Positions 59,067 to 64,000 of a DNA stretch of 64,000 nucleotides are shown piece by piece. The translations under genes and the position numbers were made by a program. Location: contig NW_025408671.1 in assembly GCF_020360975.1 (NCBI RefSeq), positions 2,356,001 through 2,420,000 of the forward strand. Reading direction: 5' to 3'. This DNA is from Hirsutella rhossiliensis. Lineage: Eukaryota > Ascomycota > Sordariomycetes > Hypocreales > Ophiocordycipitaceae. Numbering within the stretch: position 1 is the first letter of the stretch; each line of letters opens with the position of its first letter. The notes below the pieces were generated by a model. The model worked only from the letters and a program-made list of their open reading frames with translations, ran no database searches and had not been told where the DNA came from.

Positions 59067-61019
59067 TCATCCCAGCAAAACCTCAACCTCGTCCAACGCC
59101 TCGGCCTCCCATGCCTTTTGCAGGACGTGCCCAATGCCCCGCCGGTACGCGATGCCGGCAATCTTCTCGATCCACAGCACGTTGACAATGTCGATGATCT
59201 CGTCCTCGTCCATGTTTTCCTCAAACTTGTCCGCGCTGAACACGTACGACCCTCGGCGCTCCATGGCTGTCGAAATGGCCACAAACTCGAGTCTCTCGTC
59301 CCCGTCGTAGTTGGACGACTGCACCCCCAGCCACGCATCGTGTGCTCTAAACTCGCCGATCCATCGGTTACCTCTGCTCCAGATATTGCCCACCGCAACG
59401 GGCGGGTTGGGCTTGTCGCGGGGAGCCATGGATATCGCATAGTTGACCTCGAAGAAGCCGCATGTAGTCTTGAATGACAGCAGCGTCCCCGGGTGAGGAT
59501 CCGCACCCGGCTGGGCTTCGTAGTCGCCCGCTTCCGGGGGATCTTCGACCGGAATGGGGTATCGAAAGACGGTCAGCTCATCGCTATCGTGTCGGAACTG
59601 AGAGCCATTGCGCGACCAACCGGGCGGCAGCGTGGCGCTGTGGTTCCTGCGCGACCTCAGCTTCCGATATTGCAGTCCATTGTTGGCCACGTGAACCCCA
59701 TGGGTCCTGTTTGTGAGAGTCCACGCCACCGTGGGTCGAATTCGAAAAGAGTGGGAGGCCTGGAACCGCTTGGATCCCCGCCCCCGTTTCGCAGCGAGCG
59801 TCTCTTCGACATAGTCGGCCGCCGCCCTCCACAGACTGAGGTCGACCGAGACGCCATCAAACCACCAGCCCATCCACGACCACGACGGGATAAAGGGCGG
59901 GCGCGACGGGGCTCTCCATCGAATCGTAGCCTGCGGTCGCCAGAGTAGGGCAATGTCGAGAAACAAGAGTGGCATGCCGTAGACGAAGCCGCCGGCGAAG
60001 ACGCGGGAGAGAACGTGTGTGATGCCCGCAAAGGCCGGGAGTGTGTCGTCGACGAGCGTGAGCCGCCGACAGCTGTAGTCCATGCAAATGCGCGCGTACT
60101 CGTCCAGATCGGGCCACGGCGAATGCTGGAAGCCAAAGGCGGCAGGAGAGATGCGATTGGCGCATTCGTGCCGCCTCCTGCGCGTCGCCTGAGTGGCGCC
60201 CGTCGTGTTGCCCTGCCAGAGATCGCAGTGGCACTCCCAGGTGACAGCATCCTCGAAGAGGAAGACAGCGCGGCGCGAGTACAGGAGTTCCTGGAGCGTC
60301 CAGCCCCGCGTGTTCCATCTCGCGGCGAGGAGAAGATCGTTGTGGTCCTTGGCGCCCTCCCGAGCGCTACGTGACGGCCGTCGCGGGTCCAGGGAGAGCA
60401 GGCCGGTGTTGGCGTCTCCGTGCGCCGCGACAATGGTGAGATGGGCATTGGCGAAGACAAAGGCCATATGCTGGACGTGGTCGGCCCTGTCCTGCTCGTC
60501 GTCCTGGACAATGCACAGCCTATCCACCCAGAGGTAGCGGAGTCTTAGCTTCTTGGCAAGCCAGATGGCATCGAGAATGGTCCGGGGGATGTCCGTGTCG
60601 GGCAGGGACAGTTGGAAAGCATCGAGGTTGGTGCTGAGCAGCTGGGCAGCCGTCTCGGGCCCGTTGCGCGGCGGCGCGACACCCCAGACGTAGCTCAGGG
60701 CAGCATACCTGTCTCTCGGCTTCGCAGGGACCAGGCGGCGCTCGAACGTGTCAACAAGGCGGAGCGGGCGCCAGGTAAGGTTGTCGTCGTCGAGGTCGGC
60801 GCAGCAGTGGAACCCATGCTCGGCCTTGCACGACTCGAGCCACTGCATGATGCGCGGAATGGGCGACTGGCCCGTCGACGACGAGGATGCGCGACGCTGG
60901 GGCGAGGCAGCCGTGTCCTTGCGAGCCTGGCCAAAGGTTCCGAGGATGCGGTCGGTGATGCTGTGCCGCTTACTCTGGGGCTGCGGATCGCGGTCTCGGG
61001 ACCAGGGCGACCCGGGCAT
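59067..61019 (-). CDS. Heterokaryon-incompatibility (HET) domain protein
   Basis: A single-exon frame of 650 residues. HET domains act as cytoplasmic signalling modules in allorecognition and cell death in filamentous ascomycetes. The three conserved blocks are present: YAALSYVWG (residues 105-113), LRYLWVDRLCIVQDD (160-174, with AHLTIVAAHGDANTG following at 192-206) and RGWTLQELLYSRR (238-250). The N-terminal 55 residues are Ser/Arg/Gln-rich and probably disordered. The C-terminal 400 residues have no domain I recognise; there is no NACHT, NB-ARC, WD40 or ankyrin partner, so it is a stand-alone HET gene. No signal peptide or membrane segment is seen. Start at 61019 (MPGSPWSRD) is the first Met of the frame. 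The partner or recognition specificity cannot be read from the sequence. Confidence 0.9.
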   Translation of the reverse strand: MPGSPWSRDRDPQPQSKRHSITDRILGTFGQARKDTAASPQRRASSSSTGQSPIPRIMQWLESCKAEHGFHCCADLDDDNLTWRPLRLVDTFERRLVPAKPRDRYAALSYVWGVAPPRNGPETAAQLLSTNLDAFQLSLPDTDIPRTILDAIWLAKKLRLRYLWVDRLCIVQDDEQDRADHVQHMAFVFANAHLTIVAAHGDANTGLLSLDPRRPSRSAREGAKDHNDLLLAARWNTRGWTLQELLYSRRAVFLFEDAVTWECHCDLWQGNTTGATQATRRRRHECANRISPAAFGFQHSPWPDLDEYARICMDYSCRRLTLVDDTLPAFAGITHVLSRVFAGGFVYGMPLLFLDIALLWRPQATIRWRAPSRPPFIPSWSWMGWWFDGVSVDLSLWRAAADYVEETLAAKRGRGSKRFQASHSFRIRPTVAWTLTNRTHGVHVANNGLQYRKLRSRRNHSATLPPGWSRNGSQFRHDSDELTVFRYPIPVEDPPEAGDYEAQPGADPHPGTLLSFKTTCGFFEVNYAISMAPRDKPNPPVAVGNIWSRGNRWIGEFRAHDAWLGVQSSNYDGDERLEFVAISTAMERRGSYVFSADKFEENMDEDEIIDIVNVLWIEKIAGIAYRRGIGHVLQKAWEAEALDEVEVLLG

Positions 61020-62102
61020 GGTTGCGGGCGGACGCGTCGTCCTGTTGCCGGCAAATGTCTAGCAGGCTCCGGGTCCGCCAGCACGACGGCCATGCTCTGG
61101 GAGAAGGTGATTGTTGACGTTGGCGACATGGTGTCGCACCAACTTCGGACAGACGAGGCAGCCGGGTCTGCGCCGAACGCTGACGCGCCCTCTCATGCGT
61201 GTGTGTGGTACGAGGCCATGTACTTTGTATATCCTGCCCTGTCTCTTGTCGGTGGGCGCATTCGCAAACGAGCAGAGGGAGGCAGAGTCGGACATGTTTG
61301 TAGAGCTCAAGCTTGCACCGCGGGCGGGATGAGGATGGAATTTTGCTTTTTTCCTCTTCAGGAGTAAATTCGTTGTTCCTTCCTGTGCTTGCTCTCGGGT
61401 TGTGCAGATGGCAGGCACCATGGCGGATGAGCTGCCTCTCAAGTTTTGGTAGGTGCTGTTAATTACCCTGTACCTACGAGCCGCGGTCCATACAGCGACG
61501 ATAAGGCCTCGATATGTTCCCGTCTCGCCCCACCCGGCGCCGCCCCTCGCTGTTTGTCCACCGCGATCTTCTTCGTTGAATCCCTCCGAATGAGCATTCT
61601 TCATCGTACATGTACGCAAGGGAGTGCCGCGCTGATCAGCAGGCATCCCTTTGCCGTGAATGGCCAGGGCAGCGGCTGAGAACCCCCTGTACCGTGTCTT
61701 TGATGGCTTATCGTTCAATAGCCTCTTCTCTTGCCTGGTTGGGGTAATTACTTCTACCTCCCACCTAGCCTCTCCTTTGACCTAACCGTGGCTCCCCTGA
61801 CCAACCGTCCGCCATCGACTTCAAACCACCTGACGCTGCCTCCTCTCCAACCCGCAGCTCCGTCACGCGCCCCACCTCTCTCCTTAGAGATGGAATAAAG
61901 AACGGATTCCAGTCCGACGCCGTCGCCTCCTCCCTTCATTTCCAAGCGCGGCCCCCTCCAGGCCGACTATCATCCCGTATCGCCAACACCGTTCCTCGGC
62001 CTCAGCGTGAGAAACCCTCCAATCTACGGCTCGACGCGACCTACTCGGGCTTTTCGACGGGCCGCAACTCGCATCGTGGCTGCCGGATTGGAGACAGACG
62101 GC
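61020..62102. promoter_or_regulatory. Divergent promoter region between the HET and ENT genes
   Basis: About 1.1 kb separates two divergently transcribed genes. Pyrimidine-rich stretches near 61740-61900 (plus strand) are typical of a fungal transcription start region for the transporter. No specific binding site was identified. An in-frame upstream ATG at 62007 could extend the transporter by 32 residues. Confidence 0.4.
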
Positions 62103-63556
62103 ATGGATCGCGCCAGGAGGGCCTTGGCACGCACGCCGCCCGCCAGCATCGCCGAATACGAACCCCTTACCGGCGCCGATGACGCCGAGTCCCCAGCGCT
62201 CGAGCGCTCCGCCGTCCTCGACCATGATGCCGACGCCGGCTTCTCGTGGTTTGAATACGCCATCTTTGCCTTTCTCGGCGTGGCCATGCTCTGGGCCTGG
62301 TACGCGCACCCCCCCCCCCATCTTCCTCTCTGCCCCTTCATCCGCTGACGGCGTCTTTACTCGCCCCCAGGAACATGTTCCTCGCCGCGGCGCCCTACTT
62401 CGCCTCTCGCTTCGCCGCAGATCCGTGGATCTCGGCAAACTTCCAATCCGCCATCCTCACCGTCTCCACCCTCACCAACCTCGGCACCCTCGTCGTCCTC
62501 ACCTCCATGCAGCGCTCCGCCTCGTACCCCTTCCGCATCAACCTCGCTCTCGTCATCAACAGCCTCGTCTTCGCCCTCCTCACCTGCTCCACCGCCCTCT
62601 TCCTTGACGCCGCGCCGGGCCTCTACCTCGCCTTTCTGCTCGCCATGGTTGCCCTGACCTCGTGGGCCACGGGTCTGATACAGAACGGCGCCTTTGCCTT
62701 CGCCGCTAGCTTCGCACAGCCCGAGTACACGCAGGCCCTAATGGCGGGTCAGGGCGTTGCTGGCGTCCTGCCCGCCGTCGCCCAGGTCGCCACCGTCCTC
62801 CTCTTCCCGCCCCACGATGACCCCTCCTCCCGAGTCGACGGCCCCGCCGGCCAGGGCGAGACGTCGGCCTTTGTCTACTTCCTCACCGCCGTGGCCATCT
62901 CCGTCGCCGCCGTCGCCGCCCTCATACCCCTCGTTCGGAGGTACCACTGCATCGTGGAGAATCGCGTGCCCGAGGGCATGACGGCGTCCATGGCGAGCGT
63001 CCACGACGCCGAACGCGCCACCCGCAAGGTCAGCTCGCTGTGGTGCCTCTTTGCCAAGCTCCGTTGGCTCGCCCTCGGCGTTGCCCTCACCTTTACCGTC
63101 ACCATGTTCTTCCCCGTCTTCACCGCCAAGATTGTCTCGGTGCAGCAGGATGCCGGCTCTCTCTTCCGCCCCGCTGCCTTCATCCCGCTCGGTTTTCTCT
63201 TCTGGAACCTCGGCGATCTCGGCGGCAGGGTCGCCACTGCCTTGCCCTTCTCCCTCAGGCACAGGCCCGCCGTGCTCTTCCTGCTTTCCATTGTCCGCAT
63301 CGCCCAGCTCCCGCTTTACTTTCTTTGCAACATTGGCGGCCGCGGCGCCGCCGTCTCGAGCGACTTCTTCTACTTATTCGTTGTCCAACTGCTGTTCGGA
63401 CTATCCAATGGCTGGCTGGGCTCTAGCTTCATGATGGCCTCTGGCGAGTGGGTGGACCCGGGCGAGCGCGAGGCCACTGGTGGCTTCATGGGCCTATTCC
63501 TGGTTATAGGCCTCACTGTGGGTAGCCTGCTGAGCTTCACCGTGTCAGACATATAG
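62103..63556 (+). CDS. Equilibrative nucleoside transporter (SLC29/Fun26 family)
   Basis: Predicted nucleoside transporter of the ENT family, which in fungi often sits in the vacuolar membrane. Two exons, 62103-62299 and 62371-63556, are joined by a 71-nt GT-AG intron containing a run of eleven C; the join restores ...MLWAW then NMFLAAAPYF, the hallmark of ENT helix 1. The product is 460 residues, the family size, with about ten to eleven hydrophobic segments. The cytoplasmic N-terminus (SIAEYEPLTG) and a central loop around the sixth segment boundary (CIVENRVPEGMTASM onward) are hydrophilic. The C-terminal part has NGWLGSSFMM and EREATGGFMGLFLVIGLTVG, typical of the last helices. Start at 62103 was preferred for fit to family length; 62007 is an alternative in the same frame. 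Intact, with no odd residues noticed. Confidence 0.93.
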
Positions 63557-64000
63557 ATCGCGCCCATTTGCTAGTGTACGCATGCACGTCTTGGCGTTGG
63601 GGCTTATGATATCTTGGTTATAGAAAGCGGTCGTTCAATGGGCCGAAGAAATGGTTGGCATTCAATAGACGAGGGCGTTTACAGACGCACTTTCGAGAAG
63701 TAGTAAACATAATTTCATTGCATGACGAGCGCCGTTTTGTTGTATGGTGCTGTCGGCCACTTCCTAAATGTCCCCTTTGCACCGCTCGTCCCACCAACGC
63801 CAGTGTTGCATGACCAAGAGACGCCAGTGTACTCCGGGTTCATGTCTCTGTAAAGTATGCCACGCCCCCATTATCCCGACAGTATTCTCAAGTACTCGAA
63901 GCCAGAGAAACAAAACACAGTTGGGGTAGATGGAACCACACAAGAGCGGACTACCCCGGAGACAAGCTCAAACGCTCACGAAGGGCCGCAGCCAGGTCGC
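63557..64000. other. 3' flank of the transporter gene
   Basis: 444 bp to the window end, probably 3' UTR and downstream sequence; a TAGTAAACATAATTTCATTG stretch near 63705 is AT-rich as expected around a fungal poly(A) site. No other feature is seen. Confidence 0.4.

Noticed and set aside
58703..59506. Open frames on both strands overlapping the 3' end of the HET gene.
   Set aside because: They are other-frame shadows of the HET coding region and its flank in GC-rich DNA, with no domain.

Overview
The window looks like a chromosome segment of a filamentous ascomycete (Pezizomycotina, probably a sordariomycete). It has short introns with GTRAGT donors and CTRAY branch points, a HET-domain gene, a secreted large-subunit catalase, Tad-type LINEs, and a 30 kb AT-rich tract that bears the mark of repeat-induced point mutation (RIP): TpG and CpA are nearly absent, TpA dominates, and transposon Trp and Gln codons have become TAG and TAA.

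Layout. Positions 1-30415 are a fully RIP-degraded nest of transposons: a gypsy relic, an unknown dispersed repeat, a Mutator-like element, two copia elements one inside the other, a Tad-like LINE inside the inner copia, a pogo-type DNA transposon inside the LINE, and three solo LTRs with 5-bp target duplications. A Mutator-type terminal repeat (30487-30612) marks the RIP border. Next to it lies a copia element that RIP has not touched (30780-36606) but that carries many frameshifts. From 37 kb on the DNA is ordinary: a MACPF-domain gene (37073-40171, -), a 5'-truncated LINE (42862-44923, -), a secreted small-protein gene (45401-47951, -), a broken SRPK-type kinase (51978-53030, -), catalase (54148-56646, -), a HET-domain gene (59067-61019, -) and an equilibrative nucleoside transporter (62103-63556, +).

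The main discovery is the gene at 45401-47951 (-). It looks at first like a diverged 70-bp minisatellite. Read on the minus strand, each unit is a complete spliceosomal intron (GTRNGN donor, usually a CTRAY branch point, YAG acceptor), and exactly three bases separate each acceptor from the next donor. These 33 three-base slots are all in phase 0. Exon 1 (26 codons) encodes a signal peptide, a short propeptide and a dibasic Kex2-type site. The 33 single codons then supply almost the whole mature peptide, which has the cystine-knot spacing C-x6-C-x6-C-C-x4-C-x7-C, and the last acceptor is followed directly by a TGA stop. The gene therefore appears to encode a 59-residue knottin precursor through 33 consecutive single-codon exons and 34 introns. 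I know of no described gene built this way.

The other genes do not form an obvious pathway. The MACPF gene, the knottin gene, the secreted catalase and the HET gene are all typical of accessory, interaction-related regions beside transposon-rich chromatin.
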